A stretch of 64,000 bases of DNA, taken from contig JAENWG010000004.1 of NCBI GenBank assembly GCA_016650175.1, positions 1 through 64,000 on the forward strand, read 5' to 3'. The notes below the pieces were generated by a model that saw only the letters and a program-made list of their open reading frames with translations, searched no databases and was not told the DNA's origin. The translations under genes and the position numbers were made by a program. This DNA is from Peptostreptococcaceae bacterium. GTDB taxonomy: Bacteria > Bacillota > Clostridia > Peptostreptococcales > Anaerovoracaceae. Shown piece after piece: positions 24,319 through 33,311 of this stretch. Each line of letters begins with the position of its first letter. Within the stretch, counting starts at the first letter, position 1.

Positions 24319-25989
24319 TTATTTGTCTCTTTCGCTCTTGTTTTCGTACATTTTTTGGTCGGCTAGTTTCATAATATCCATAACACCAAGATTACGGTTT
24401 TCTTCATTTTTAGCATACCCTATGGCAACTGAAATTTCAAACTTGTATTCTCCACTATTATTAATATCTTCTAGTTTAGCATTAAACGAATCTATATACG
24501 CATCTACATTTTTACACTTTTCGTCCTCTAATATAACTATAAATTCATCTCCGCCTAGTCTACCACAAAATCCTACATCATAGAATACTGATTTTACTCC
24601 TGAAGCAAAATTGGCAATATACTCATCTCCGGCTTCGTGACCATAAGTATCGTTAACACATTTCAATTTATTTAAATCCATAAACACAATTGCGTAATTT
24701 TTGTTTTTTATTATATCTAATTTCGTTAACTTTACATCGCAACCCGCCCTATTAGCTAGCCCTGTCATAGGATCTTCGTATGCCATTGTAAGTAATGTTT
24801 TTCTCTCAGTATCATATTCAAGATATTCAAGAAGCATTATAAGAGAAAATACAATGGTTGTAAACACAAACACTACTAGACCTATCGGCATAATAGCAAT
24901 ATTCATATTTACATTGATTATTTCATATTTTTCTAGATTTATTCTTAAAACATCAGCAACCCCTGAAAATATCATAAATAAGAAACCATAATTAAATATT
25001 TTTGTTCTGTAATTTGAATTCTTCAACTCCTTAATAATTGAATAAACTAAAGGTATCCCGCCTAAAACAATTAGTACATACAATATAGGAAGCAACTGTA
25101 CAAAGTGTATATCAGTATTAAAATTAAGTATTGTAGCTACAATTGCGAAACCTGTAATACATGTACATATTATAATATAAAAACGTTTCATAAACCCGCT
25201 ATTCCACTTAAAAACTGCATACAACGATAGAAATGACGATGCATAAAAAAGTGACATATATTCTGCTTGAGCCCAAGCCCAGTTGTTTCTAAATATTAGG
25301 TTGTAATAACCAAAATATGTAAGCCCCCAAACGGAAATCGCAAGACAAAACATAGAAATTAAAGCTACTTGTTTCATTACTATATTTCTCTTATAGTTTA
25401 ATATTGTTAATATAGCTATTACAAATGAAACAAACAGTATTACTATATAGTGGTAAACCCCCAAAAAGAAACTTCCATTAAAATAAAGCTTATTATCTAT
25501 TAATTTGTATAGTTTAATATTATTGTTCATATTAAGCGTTATCGGTTCTTGCAGTTCTAACCTAATTATAATGTTTTTACCCCACGCATCGTCAGGTACC
25601 TCTATACACGGATAAGTCCCACCAATCATTTTGTCTTCCACAACATAATTATGACCTGCTGAATAAATTAATGCATTTTCATAATACGCATCTATCGTGC
25701 AATTATAAGTAGTCAGTTCTATACAGTGAGCGTCAGTACGCTTAGCTTCAGGTAACTTTATGTTTATTATTGCTACATCACCTTTATTCTTTAAAGTGTA
25801 CTTATTTATATCCGCAGTTACTCTGCTAGCATCTGTAGATATTACTTCCACAGTAGAATATCTATTTAAATCAATAGGCTCTTCATGACTATTTGTATAA
25901 ATAAAATTTAATAATAAATTCGATATGATAAAGGAAGCCACTATTATAATAAATATTAAAATGATTTTCTTATTATCTATTTTATTCAT
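24319..25989 (-). CDS. Membrane diguanylate cyclase with extracytoplasmic sensor and 7TM region
   Basis: Predicted to make c-di-GMP. The 556 residues comprise an N-terminal transmembrane helix (about 8-30), an extracytoplasmic domain (about 31-170), seven transmembrane helices (about 175-390, a 7TMR-DISM-like arrangement) and a C-terminal GGDEF domain (about 400-550). The active-site motif is intact (GGDEF at 479-483), as are DPMTGLANR and FMDLNKLKCVND. The usual inhibitory RxxD site before it is absent (VFYD), so product inhibition may be weak. GGGGAA precedes the ATG. It is a single-gene unit beside the IS-flanked aldolase, and its product opposes the predicted HD-GYP phosphodiesterase at 8515-11052. 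Confidence 0.9.
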   Translation of the reverse strand: MNKIDNKKIILIFIIIVASFIISNLLLNFIYTNSHEEPIDLNRYSTVEVISTDASRVTADINKYTLKNKGDVAIINIKLPEAKRTDAHCIELTTYNCTIDAYYENALIYSAGHNYVVEDKMIGGTYPCIEVPDDAWGKNIIIRLELQEPITLNMNNNIKLYKLIDNKLYFNGSFFLGVYHYIVILFVSFVIAILTILNYKRNIVMKQVALISMFCLAISVWGLTYFGYYNLIFRNNWAWAQAEYMSLFYASSFLSLYAVFKWNSGFMKRFYIIICTCITGFAIVATILNFNTDIHFVQLLPILYVLIVLGGIPLVYSIIKELKNSNYRTKIFNYGFLFMIFSGVADVLRINLEKYEIINVNMNIAIMPIGLVVFVFTTIVFSLIMLLEYLEYDTERKTLLTMAYEDPMTGLANRAGCDVKLTKLDIIKNKNYAIVFMDLNKLKCVNDTYGHEAGDEYIANFASGVKSVFYDVGFCGRLGGDEFIVILEDEKCKNVDAYIDSFNAKLEDINNSGEYKFEISVAIGYAKNEENRNLGVMDIMKLADQKMYENKSERDK

Positions 25990-26052
25990 ACAGTTTTCCC
26001 CTTTACTATCATAAATTATATTTAAATTTTTATATCACAGTGCTTTAGCATA

Positions 26053-26085
26053 GTAAAATAGCACGTCTAAAAACGTGCTATCTCT
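26053..26085 (-). terminator. Terminator after tyrS
   Basis: ATAGCACGT (26058-26066) pairs with ACGTGCTAT (26073-26081), followed on the minus strand by TTTTA. It ends the prfA-tsaC-rpiB-upp-tyrS transcript. Confidence 0.8.
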
Positions 26086-26086
26086 T

Positions 26087-27391
26087 TTATACTATTTCTA
26101 CTATATGATATTTCTTTTTACCTTTTTGTATTAGGAGTTTTCCATCCTCAAACATGTCTTCAGTTATCATTAGGTGCGTTGATTCAACTTTTTCACCCTT
26201 TATTTTAAGCCCACCTTGTTCGATTGTTCTAAATCCATCTCCGTTACTTGTAACCATCCCCAATTCTTTAATCAGGCCAACAAGTCCTAAGCCTTCACCT
26301 TTGAACTTATTTTTATCCATCTTGGTGGTTGGTATATTTTCCATGCTGTTTCCACTTCCAAAAGCTGCTTTAGCACCTTCTTGTGCTTTTTTAGCTTCTT
26401 CTTCTCCATGAACCAGCTTCGTTACTTCATATGCCAATATCTCTTTGGCTTTATTTATCTCTTCGTCTTTAAAAGACGATAATCTGTTTACTTCGTCCAT
26501 TGGTAAGAATGTCAGCATTCTCAGGCATTTATTTACATCAGCATCGGCAACATTTCTCCAATACTGAAAGAATTCATATGGAGATGTTTTTTCTGGACTA
26601 AGCCATAAAGCTCCTTTTTGAGTTTTACCCATCTTTATACCTTCGCTGGTAGTAAGAAGAGAAAACGTCATTCCATATACTTCTTTGCTTATCATCTTAC
26701 GAGTTAAGTCAATGCCACCTAAGATATTAGACCATTGATCATTTCCCCCGAATTGCATTTTAACATTCATATCTCTCGCCATTACCATAAAATCGAACGA
26801 CTGCATGAGCATATAGTTGAATTCTAGAAACGATAATCCTTTTTCTAATCTTTGTTTAAAGCAATCAGCTCGTAGCATGTTATTAACGCTAAAGTGCCTG
26901 CCTACATCTCTAACAAAATCAACATATTTAGGTTCTAAAAGCCATGATGCATTATTTACCGCTACCGCTTTACCTTTTTCAGGTGTTTTACTTTCCTTTT
27001 TACCATCGAAAGAATATTCATCATCAAAATCAATAAATCTATCAAAGAGCAATTTGAAGCTGTCCGAGTTATACTGAATTGTTTCAGGTGTCATCATCTG
27101 TCTCATGTCAGTTCTTCCGGAAGGATCTCCTACCATGGAAGTTCCTCCTCCAATTAAGACTACAGGTGTATGACCGTACTTTTGCATATACATCATAATT
27201 ATTACCTGCATAAAATGTCCTATATGAAGGCAATCTGCAGTGGGATCAAACCCAATATAAAATTTAATCTTCTCGTCTTTTAATAATTTGCGAATAGCTT
27301 CTTCATCTGTTGTTTGTTCGATGAAGCCCCTTTCCTTAAGAACATCAAATACGTTTTCGTGTGTACTTACGCCATCTGGAATCATGTTCAT
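26087..27391 (-). CDS. tyrS: Tyrosyl-tRNA synthetase
   Basis: Class I synthetase that charges tRNA-Tyr. The 434-residue protein has the HIGH motif at 56-59, the TyrRS signatures GGNDQWSN and FDPTADCLHIG, a KMSKS-loop variant KMGKT (253-257) and a C-terminal S4-like RNA-binding domain (about 365-430). AGGAG lies nine bases before the ATG. It is only 19 bases after upp, so no room exists for a T-box leader; it appears to be expressed as part of the prfA operon, unlike many Firmicutes tyrS genes. Confidence 0.96.
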   Translation of the reverse strand: MNMIPDGVSTHENVFDVLKERGFIEQTTDEEAIRKLLKDEKIKFYIGFDPTADCLHIGHFMQVIIMMYMQKYGHTPVVLIGGGTSMVGDPSGRTDMRQMMTPETIQYNSDSFKLLFDRFIDFDDEYSFDGKKESKTPEKGKAVAVNNASWLLEPKYVDFVRDVGRHFSVNNMLRADCFKQRLEKGLSFLEFNYMLMQSFDFMVMARDMNVKMQFGGNDQWSNILGGIDLTRKMISKEVYGMTFSLLTTSEGIKMGKTQKGALWLSPEKTSPYEFFQYWRNVADADVNKCLRMLTFLPMDEVNRLSSFKDEEINKAKEILAYEVTKLVHGEEEAKKAQEGAKAAFGSGNSMENIPTTKMDKNKFKGEGLGLVGLIKELGMVTSNGDGFRTIEQGGLKIKGEKVESTHLMITEDMFEDGKLLIQKGKKKYHIVEIV

Positions 27392-27410
27392 ATTCCCAAT
27401 CTCCTTTTAC

Positions 27411-28040
27411 CTATTTAGTACCGTATAATCTGTCTCCTGCATCTCCAAGTCCAGGTAATATATACGCATTTTCATTTAATTTTTCGTCTTTCGCTGCGAT
27501 GAAAATATCTACATCAGGATGGGCTTTTTGCAATGCCTCAATTCCCTCCGGAGCTGCAATAAAGCACATAAAGGTTATATTCTTTCCACCTCTTTGTTTG
27601 ATAAATTCTATAGCAGCTATTGCACTGCCACCTGTAGCTAGCATTGGATCTACTACAAATATCTGTCTCTTTTCTATATCAACTGGTAGTTTGCAATAAT
27701 ATTCCACTGGTTGATGTGTCGTTGGATCTCTATATAGCCCTATATGACCAACTTTTGCATTTGGAACTAAAGCTAACATTCCATCTACAAAACCAAGTCC
27801 CGCTCTTAAAATCGGAATTATTGCTATATCCTCTCCTTTAAGCATTTGCATTTTTGTTTTACACATAGGCGTTTCAATTTCTACAGTCTCTAAAGGTAAA
27901 TTCCGAGTTGCCTCAAAACCCATAAGCATAGCCACTTCTCTAGCTAGCTCTCTAAAGTCCTTAACACTTGTATCCTTTTGTCTCATTAGCGCTGTTTTGT
28001 GTTGAATTAACGGATGATCAAATACATATACTTTTCCCAT
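27411..28040 (-). CDS. upp: Uracil phosphoribosyltransferase
   Basis: Salvages uracil to UMP using PRPP. The 209-residue protein shows the PRPP-binding loop [16 protein letters not shown], the [12 protein letters not shown] segment and the C-terminal [13 protein letters not shown] signature. GAGGAGG precedes the ATG. It follows rpiB by 16 bases within the prfA-tyrS operon. Confidence 0.97.
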   Translation of the reverse strand: MGKVYVFDHPLIQHKTALMRQKDTSVKDFRELAREVAMLMGFEATRNLPLETVEIETPMCKTKMQMLKGEDIAIIPILRAGLGFVDGMLALVPNAKVGHIGLYRDPTTHQPVEYYCKLPVDIEKRQIFVVDPMLATGGSAIAAIEFIKQRGGKNITFMCFIAAPEGIEALQKAHPDVDIFIAAKDEKLNENAYILPGLGDAGDRLYGTK

Positions 28041-28056
28041 CTTTTCCTCCTCGTTA

Positions 28057-28485
28057 TTACATACAATCTAATAATTTAACTCTTCTTTCATGTCTTCCAC
28101 CTTCAAATTCAGTGTTAAGCCATTTATCAACTATTTTAAAAGCCAGATCTTTTTCTGTAAGTCTGCCACCAAGTGCAAGCATGTTAGCATTATTATGCTT
28201 AGCTGCAAGTTCTGCCATCTCAACTGATGTACATAGCGCACATCTAATACCTTTTACTTTATTTGCTGCAATGGAAATTCCTATCCCCGAACCACAAATA
28301 ACGATACCTTTTTCTGCCTTTTTCGCTGCAACTTCTTCAGCACATTTTTTTCCGTAAACAGGATAATCTACCGATTCCTCAGTATACGCACCTAAATCTA
28401 CTACTTCGTATCCTTCTTTTTCTAGTTTATTTTTGATTTCTACCTTCAGTTCAAAACCACCGTGATCACTAGCTAATGCTATCAT
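28057..28485 (-). CDS. rpiB: Ribose-5-phosphate isomerase B
   Basis: Interconverts ribose 5-phosphate and ribulose 5-phosphate. The 142-residue protein has the LacAB/RpiB features [33 protein letters not shown] (active-site Cys) and [13 protein letters not shown] start at ATG 28485, right after GGAGG; the open frame extends six codons further upstream through the binding site itself. It overlaps the tsaC end by 17 bases. Confidence 0.95.
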   Translation of the reverse strand: MIALASDHGGFELKVEIKNKLEKEGYEVVDLGAYTEESVDYPVYGKKCAEEVAAKKAEKGIVICGSGIGISIAANKVKGIRCALCTSVEMAELAAKHNNANMLALGGRLTEKDLAFKIVDKWLNTEFEGGRHERRVKLLDCM

Positions 28486-29488
28486 CCTTCTCCTCCTCAA
28501 CATATATAATATCGTAACCGGCAGATTTCATCATTCTGTTCATTACAGAAAATCCTAATCCTTCTGGTTTTAATGATGCGGCTATTATTAAGTCCACACC
28601 GTCTCTATCAAGTCTTCTAAGATCTGCAAAAAATGTCTTTGCGGCTTTTTCACTGTCTTCACCATAATAAAGGACTTCCACTTTATTTCCTTCATTTTCA
28701 GCTTTTTCTTTTAATTCTTCTATGGCTTTACTAATCCCCTTAATGTTGCCTGTTATTATTTTAAATTCGGCTTTTGGCGCATAGTGTTTATATTTCATGC
28801 CCGGAGATTTAGGTTTAAACTCCTCATTTGAAGGCTTCATAAATAAAGAACCGTCAAATTCTGTTTTAACTTCGATGACTTTATCTATATCTTCTTTAGT
28901 AATGTATCCCGGTCTTAATATTACAGGAATATCAGATGTTAAATCCAGCACTGTAGATTCAATTCCTACTAAGCACGGCTCACCCATAATGACTGCGTCT
29001 ATTCTTCCGTCCATATCTTCTAACACATCCATTGCCGTAGTAGGGCTAGGTTTCCCTGATAAATTAGCACTTGGTGCTGCTATTGGGGTTTTAGACTTCT
29101 TAATAAGCTCTCTTGCTATTTCATCACTAGGCATTCTTACAGCTACAGTATTTAGTCCTCCAGTTGTTATGCTTGGCACATTCTCTTTTTTCTTAAGAAC
29201 AAAAGTTATAGGTCCAGGCCAAAAGGCTTCCATAAGTGTCTTTGCAGTTGAAGATACTTCCTCCGCTAATAGCTCAAGTTCCTTAATATCAGAAATATGT
29301 ACTATCATCGGATTATCGCTCGGTCTTCCCTTAGCCGCATATATCTTGCCAGTCGCCGTTTCATTTAAAGCATCAGCTCCCAGCCCATATACTGTTTCGG
29401 TCGGAAACGCTACAAGGCCTCCACTTCTAATGATTTGAGCCGCAATCTCTATATTCTCTTTTGTAGTATCTAATTTTTTAGTTATCAT
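28469..29488 (-). CDS. tsaC: L-threonylcarbamoyladenylate synthase (Sua5 type)
   Basis: Makes threonylcarbamoyl-AMP for the universal t6A37 tRNA modification. At 339 residues it is the long Sua5/YwlC form: a YrdC domain (about 1-205, with GGLVAFPTETVYGLG and APSANLSGKPSPT) plus a C-terminal Sua5 domain. The ATG lies two bases after the prfA stop, with only a weak ribosome binding site, which suggests translational coupling to prfA. Confidence 0.95.
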   Translation of the reverse strand: MITKKLDTTKENIEIAAQIIRSGGLVAFPTETVYGLGADALNETATGKIYAAKGRPSDNPMIVHISDIKELELLAEEVSSTAKTLMEAFWPGPITFVLKKKENVPSITTGGLNTVAVRMPSDEIARELIKKSKTPIAAPSANLSGKPSPTTAMDVLEDMDGRIDAVIMGEPCLVGIESTVLDLTSDIPVILRPGYITKEDIDKVIEVKTEFDGSLFMKPSNEEFKPKSPGMKYKHYAPKAEFKIITGNIKGISKAIEELKEKAENEGNKVEVLYYGEDSEKAAKTFFADLRRLDRDGVDLIIAASLKPEGLGFSVMNRMMKSAGYDIIYVEEEKDDSIS

Positions 29489-29492
29489 TTCA

Positions 29493-30557
29493 TTAATATT
29501 TCTTCATTTTTTCAGCTTGATCATGAGTTATTAGACCATCTATTATATCTTCAATATCTCCGTCTAAGAAGCTATCTAATTTATAAATTGTCATACCTAT
29601 TCTATGATCGGAAACTCTTCCTTGAGGAAAATTATAGGTCCTAATTCTTCCAGATCTATCACCTGTTCCAACCTGACTTTTCCTTTGTTCAGATATTTCA
29701 TCATGTTGTTTTTTTTGCATTAAATCATACAATCTCGATTTTAAAACTTTAAACGCTTTATCTTTATTTTTTGTCTGTGATTTTTCATCTTGACATGTGA
29801 CTACGAGTCCTGTAGGAACGTGAGTTAACCTAACAGCTGAATCCGTTGTATTTACACTCTGACCACCATTTCCTGATGCTCTGTATACATCTACTCTTAC
29901 TTCATTTGGATCTAAGTTTACTTCTACGTCGTCTACTTCTGGCAATACAGCTATAGTTGCGGCTGATGTATGAACTCTTCCACTTGATTCTGTTTCCGGA
30001 ACTCTTTGTACTCTATGAGTACCGCTTTCGAATTTAAGCCTTGAATATGCACCTTTACCTTTAATCAATACTACTGCTTCTTTGATACCACCAATTTCGG
30101 TTTCGTTCGTATCTAAAATTTCAGCTTTCCATCTTTTTCTTTCTGCATATCTCAAATACATTCTTAGAAGGTCTTGACCAAATAGCGCCGCTTCATCCCC
30201 GCCGGTACCTGCTCTTACTTCTAGAATTACGTTCTTATCATCATTAGGATCCGTTGGAACTAAAAGAATTTTCAAAGCTTCTTCATGCTCTGCTATCAAT
30301 CCTTCTAATCTTGAGATTTCTTCCTTATAAAAGTCTTTCATCTCTTCATCTGTCTCTGTATCAACAAGTTCTTTTGCTTCTAAAATATCACTTTTAGCAA
30401 CTTTGTATTCCTTGTATTTACTAACGATAGGTTCCATTTCGCCCATCTCTTTTATATATTTTTGCCACACTGGTTGATTGCTGATAATATCGGGGTCAGA
30501 AACCTTTCCCGATAGTTCTACATATTTATCCAACGTAAAATCTAATTTATCAAACAT
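29493..30557 (-). CDS. prfA: Peptide chain release factor 1
   Basis: Recognises UAA and UAG stop codons and triggers peptide release. The 354-residue protein carries the GGQ motif (231-233) and the tripeptide anticodon region [13 protein letters not shown] (PxT at 187-189), which separates RF1 from RF2. GAGAGG precedes the ATG. It is the first gene of the prfA-tsaC-rpiB-upp-tyrS set and has an extended -10 promoter. Confidence 0.97.
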   Translation of the reverse strand: MFDKLDFTLDKYVELSGKVSDPDIISNQPVWQKYIKEMGEMEPIVSKYKEYKVAKSDILEAKELVDTETDEEMKDFYKEEISRLEGLIAEHEEALKILLVPTDPNDDKNVILEVRAGTGGDEAALFGQDLLRMYLRYAERKRWKAEILDTNETEIGGIKEAVVLIKGKGAYSRLKFESGTHRVQRVPETESSGRVHTSAATIAVLPEVDDVEVNLDPNEVRVDVYRASGNGGQSVNTTDSAVRLTHVPTGLVVTCQDEKSQTKNKDKAFKVLKSRLYDLMQKKQHDEISEQRKSQVGTGDRSGRIRTYNFPQGRVSDHRIGMTIYKLDSFLDGDIEDIIDGLITHDQAEKMKKY

Positions 30558-30588
30558 AATTATTTTCCTCTCATTTTACTAACTTAAT

Positions 30589-30597
30589 ATTATATCA
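30589..30597 (-). promoter_or_regulatory. Extended -10 promoter of prfA
   Basis: The minus strand reads TGATATAAT, an extended -10 element, just after the rpmE terminator and about 30 bases before prfA. No good -35 is seen. Confidence 0.5.
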
Positions 30598-30631
30598 TAA
30601 AACAATATTGAAATTGTGTTAACGTCGTAAA

Positions 30632-30660
30632 AAAACCGGAATTACAAATTCCGGTTTGTT
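30632..30660 (-). terminator. Terminator after rpmE
   Basis: AAACCGGAATT (30633-30643) pairs perfectly with AATTCCGGTTT (30647-30657), with TTTTTTT following on the minus strand. Confidence 0.9.
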
Positions 30661-30671
30661 TCTTCTGATTA

Positions 30672-30872
30672 TTAATCGATGTTGTACTTGTTTTTGAATT
30701 TATCAACACGGCCACCGCGGTTGATGAATTTTTGCTGTCCGGTAAAGAACGGATGACATTCCGAACAAATGTCCACTCTCATTTCTTCTTTTGTTGACTT
30801 AGTCGTAAAAGAATTACCGCATGCGCAAGTTACTTTACATTCCTTATAATCAGGATGGATTCCTTCCTTCAT
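30672..30872 (-). CDS. rpmE: 50S ribosomal protein L31 (zinc-binding form)
   Basis: Small ribosomal protein of 66 residues. It is the zinc-containing type, with CxC (Cys16, Cys18) and CxxC (Cys36, Cys39), plus the [10 protein letters not shown] and [10 protein letters not shown] signatures. GAGGTGAAGC precedes the ATG. It is a single gene with its own promoter, a short leader and a terminator. Confidence 0.97.
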   Translation of the reverse strand: MKEGIHPDYKECKVTCACGNSFTTKSTKEEMRVDICSECHPFFTGQQKFINRGGRVDKFKNKYNID

Positions 30873-30888
30873 GCTTCACCTCTTTCTC

Positions 30889-30900
30889 GTGCCTTGGCAC
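30889..30900 (-). promoter_or_regulatory. Small hairpin in the rpmE leader
   Basis: GTGCC-TT-GGCAC lies immediately before the rpmE ribosome binding site in a leader of about 50 bases. Ribosomal protein genes are often controlled by their product through such leaders; whether this one is an L31 leader motif is uncertain. Confidence 0.3.
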
Positions 30901-30931
30901 ATAATTTGCTTTACTTCTGTATAGCCTACAT

Positions 30932-30960
30932 ATCTTACCATATAAGACCTTAATTTACAA
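30932..30960 (-). promoter_or_regulatory. Promoter of rpmE
   Basis: Minus-strand TTGTAA (30955-30960) and TAAGAT (30932-30937), 17 bases apart. Confidence 0.65.
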
Positions 30961-31065
30961 GGGTTATTTGTCATTTTTATAATGTTGTCGATCAACTAAT
31001 TTCGAGCTTGTTTATGTACGGCCACAACGTTGCGTTCTTTTATTTGTTTAATTTCACAAAATTCC

Positions 31066-31116
31066 TTGACTCATTGTACTTTTTCTGATACAATCTTGTT
31101 TGTATACCAATACAAA
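31066..31116 (+). promoter_or_regulatory. Promoter and palindromic operator of the por operon
   Basis: TTGACT (31066-31071) and TACAAT (31089-31094) are 17 bases apart. The predicted start near 31101 is covered by TTTGTAT (31099-31105) and ATACAAA (31110-31116), a perfect inverted repeat. Its left part TTTGTATAC is identical to the site at the GntR gene promoter (2223-2231), so repression by that regulator is plausible. Confidence 0.7.
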
Positions 31117-31208
31117 GTTTATACTTTGCCTTGATATATTCGTTATCGTTAGTTGTATTAAGTTTTAGGCTTTCGTCTAAACAAAGATGAAAGTTTTTTT
31201 AATACAAC
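31117..31208 (+). promoter_or_regulatory. Leader with attenuator-like structure ahead of porG
   Basis: CTTTCGTCT (31170-31178) pairs with AGATGAAAG (31185-31193) and seven Ts follow (31194-31200), a complete intrinsic terminator within the 5' leader. TTTAG (31165-31169) could instead pair with CTAAA (31177-31181), overlapping the terminator stem. A longer-range repeat, GTTGTATTAA (31152-31161) with TTAATACAAC (31199-31208), encloses the whole structure. I do not recognise a known riboswitch class here. Confidence 0.5.
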
Positions 31209-31234
31209 GAGAGCTTAAATTAAAGGAGAATATA

Positions 31235-31819
31235 ATGGAGAATATTAATTTAACAGAAATCAGATGGCATGGTAGAGGCGGACAAGGCGCAAAAACCGCT
31301 TGTATGTTACTCGCCGATGCCGCTTTCAATTCAGGTAAACACGTTCAGGGATTTCCTGAATACGGTCCAGAGAGAATGGGCGCACCTATAACTGCATATA
31401 ATAGAATTTCAGACGCTCATTGTGACGTGCATTCGAACATCTATTATCCCAATTACGTAGTTGTAGTAGATGAAACATTGTTAAATTCTGTAGATGTAAC
31501 TAGTGGCCTTCATGAAGCAGGTGCTTTAATAGTAAATAGCAAAAAGACACCAGAAGAAATAAGACAAAAGGTAAATGGTTATCCCGGTAAAATATGCGTA
31601 GTCGATGCTACCGCTATTTCACTTGAGACAATTGGAAAAAACTTCCCCAATACCCCGATGCTAGCTGCAACAGTTAAAATAACTAATTTGATTGAAACTA
31701 ATAAATTTTTACAGGATATGGAAGAATCTCTTAAACATAAGTTTAGTAAAAAACCACATTTGATTGCAGGTAATATAGCTGCTTTTAAAAAATCTATGGA
31801 GGAGGTTTTGGTGGGATGA
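31235..31819 (+). CDS. porG: 2-oxoacid:ferredoxin oxidoreductase, gamma subunit
   Basis: Subunit of the CoA-dependent enzyme that oxidises pyruvate or a related 2-oxoacid with ferredoxin. The 194-residue protein has the family opening EIRWHGRGGQGAKTA and FPEYGPERMGAP. I start at ATG 31235, eight bases after AGGAG; sixteen more codons upstream belong to the leader. It overlaps porD by four bases (ATGA). The order gamma-delta-alpha-beta is the classical four-subunit arrangement. Confidence 0.93.
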   Translation: MENINLTEIRWHGRGGQGAKTACMLLADAAFNSGKHVQGFPEYGPERMGAPITAYNRISDAHCDVHSNIYYPNYVVVVDETLLNSVDVTSGLHEAGALIVNSKKTPEEIRQKVNGYPGKICVVDATAISLETIGKNFPNTPMLAATVKITNLIETNKFLQDMEESLKHKFSKKPHLIAGNIAAFKKSMEEVLVG

Positions 31820-32121
31820 GTTTAAAGAAAGCTAGTTTAATAAACACAAATTCAACATGGCAAGAAGTAACGTTGGCCGGCGAAATCTACGAGCCATCTA
31901 CTTCCTTACTTTTTAATACGGGGGAATGGCGAGTTAATAAACCTGTTATCGACTGGGACAAATGTACCCACTGTCTTTTATGTGCACCGTATTGCCCTGA
32001 TTCAAGCATTCCTGTAAAAAGTGGACTACGCTTGGAATATGACTATATGCATTGCAAAGGTTGCGGAATATGCGCAAACGTTTGCCCCGTTAACGCTATA
32101 ACTATGATTAAGGAGGGTTAA
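31816..32121 (+). CDS. porD: 2-oxoacid:ferredoxin oxidoreductase, delta (ferredoxin) subunit
   Basis: A 101-residue 2[4Fe-4S] ferredoxin-like subunit that carries electrons out of the enzyme. Two complete cluster motifs are visible: Cys50, 53, 56, 60 and Cys80, 83, 86, 90. The start overlaps the porG stop, and porA follows by two bases, so expression is tightly coupled. Confidence 0.95.
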   Translation: MSLKKASLINTNSTWQEVTLAGEIYEPSTSLLFNTGEWRVNKPVIDWDKCTHCLLCAPYCPDSSIPVKSGLRLEYDYMHCKGCGICANVCPVNAITMIKEG

Positions 32122-32123
32122 CG

Positions 32124-33311
32124 ATGGCTAGAAAAGATAAGATGTCAGGAAACGAAGCCGTAGCAACCGCTATGAGACAGATTGAGCCAGATGTTATGGC
32201 AGCTTTCCCTATAACACCCTCAACCGAAATACCACAGTATTATTCAAAATTTATTGCAGATGGTAAAGTTGATACGGAATTTATAGCAGTTGAATCGGAA
32301 CATAGCGCTATGTCGGCATGTATGGGTGCTTCTGCGGCAGGTGCAAGAGCAGTAACTGCAACATCATCAGCTGGTCTCGCTTACATGTGGGAAGTACTAT
32401 ACATAGTAGCGTCTTCAAGTCTTCCTGTAGTTATGGCTGTGGTAAACAGAGCATTGTCAGCTCCAATAAATATTAACAACGATCATTCCGATTCAATGGG
32501 TGCAAGAGATACTGGGTGGATTCAACTATATGCAGAATCCAATCAGGAAGTTTATGATAACTATATACAGGCTTTTTCTATAGCTGAAGCTTGCAGATTG
32601 CCAGTCATGGTCTGCCAAGACGGATTCATCACAAGTCACGGTGTTTCTAATATTGAGCTTTTAGAAGATAGCGAGGTTAAGGATTTTGTCGGCGAATATA
32701 TGCCAGCGGATTACCTTTTAAAAAGTGAAAACCCTTTAGCAATCGGACCTTTTGGTGTATCCTCATATTATATGGAAATCAAAAGAAAGCAAGCGGAGTC
32801 CATGAAAGCTTCAATGCCAATAATTACAGAAGTTGCTGACAAATATGCCAAGCTATCTGGAAGGCAATATTCATTTTTCGAGGAATATATGATGGATGAT
32901 GCAGACATTGCACTATTAATAATCGGTTCAAGCGCAGGAACAGCAAAGGCTACTGTCAATCTGCTTAGAAGTGAAGGTAAAAAAGTGGGCCTAATTAAGC
33001 TTAGAGTTTTCAGACCCTTTCCTAGAGAATCGCTGGCTAAAGCTATGTGCAAGGTAAAGGCTGTTGCTATAATGGATAAGGCCGAAAGCTTTTCTAATAG
33101 CGGTGGACCTCTATTTAGTGAGGCACGAAGCTCATTATATGATCTCCCCAATAAACCTTATGCTATTAACTACATTTATGGCTTAGGCGGAAGAGATATT
33201 ACAGTAGAACACTTTTGCGAAATTTATAACGACTTATTTGCTATTATAGATAGCAATGATCCCGGTGATGTATATAGATACATAGGTGTTAGAGATTCGA
33301 GGTTTAAATAA
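32124..33311 (+). CDS. porA: 2-oxoacid:ferredoxin oxidoreductase, alpha subunit
   Basis: The 395-residue alpha subunit binds the substrate and, with beta, forms the active site. It has GNEAVATAMRQ, FPITPSTEIP and the VESEHSAMSACMGASAAGARA region, then a C-terminal domain with a Rossmann-like IIGSSAGTAK. The sequence resembles pyruvate-type alpha subunits, but branched-chain or aromatic 2-oxoacids cannot be excluded. Its stop overlaps the porB start by one base (TAATG). Confidence 0.93.
   Translation: MARKDKMSGNEAVATAMRQIEPDVMAAFPITPSTEIPQYYSKFIADGKVDTEFIAVESEHSAMSACMGASAAGARAVTATSSAGLAYMWEVLYIVASSSLPVVMAVVNRALSAPININNDHSDSMGARDTGWIQLYAESNQEVYDNYIQAFSIAEACRLPVMVCQDGFITSHGVSNIELLEDSEVKDFVGEYMPADYLLKSENPLAIGPFGVSSYYMEIKRKQAESMKASMPIITEVADKYAKLSGRQYSFFEEYMMDDADIALLIIGSSAGTAKATVNLLRSEGKKVGLIKLRVFRPFPRESLAKAMCKVKAVAIMDKAESFSNSGGPLFSEARSSLYDLPNKPYAINYIYGLGGRDITVEHFCEIYNDLFAIIDSNDPGDVYRYIGVRDSRFK

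Noticed and set aside
27392-27410. T-box leader for tyrS
   Set aside because: Only 19 bases separate upp from tyrS, too little for a T-box.
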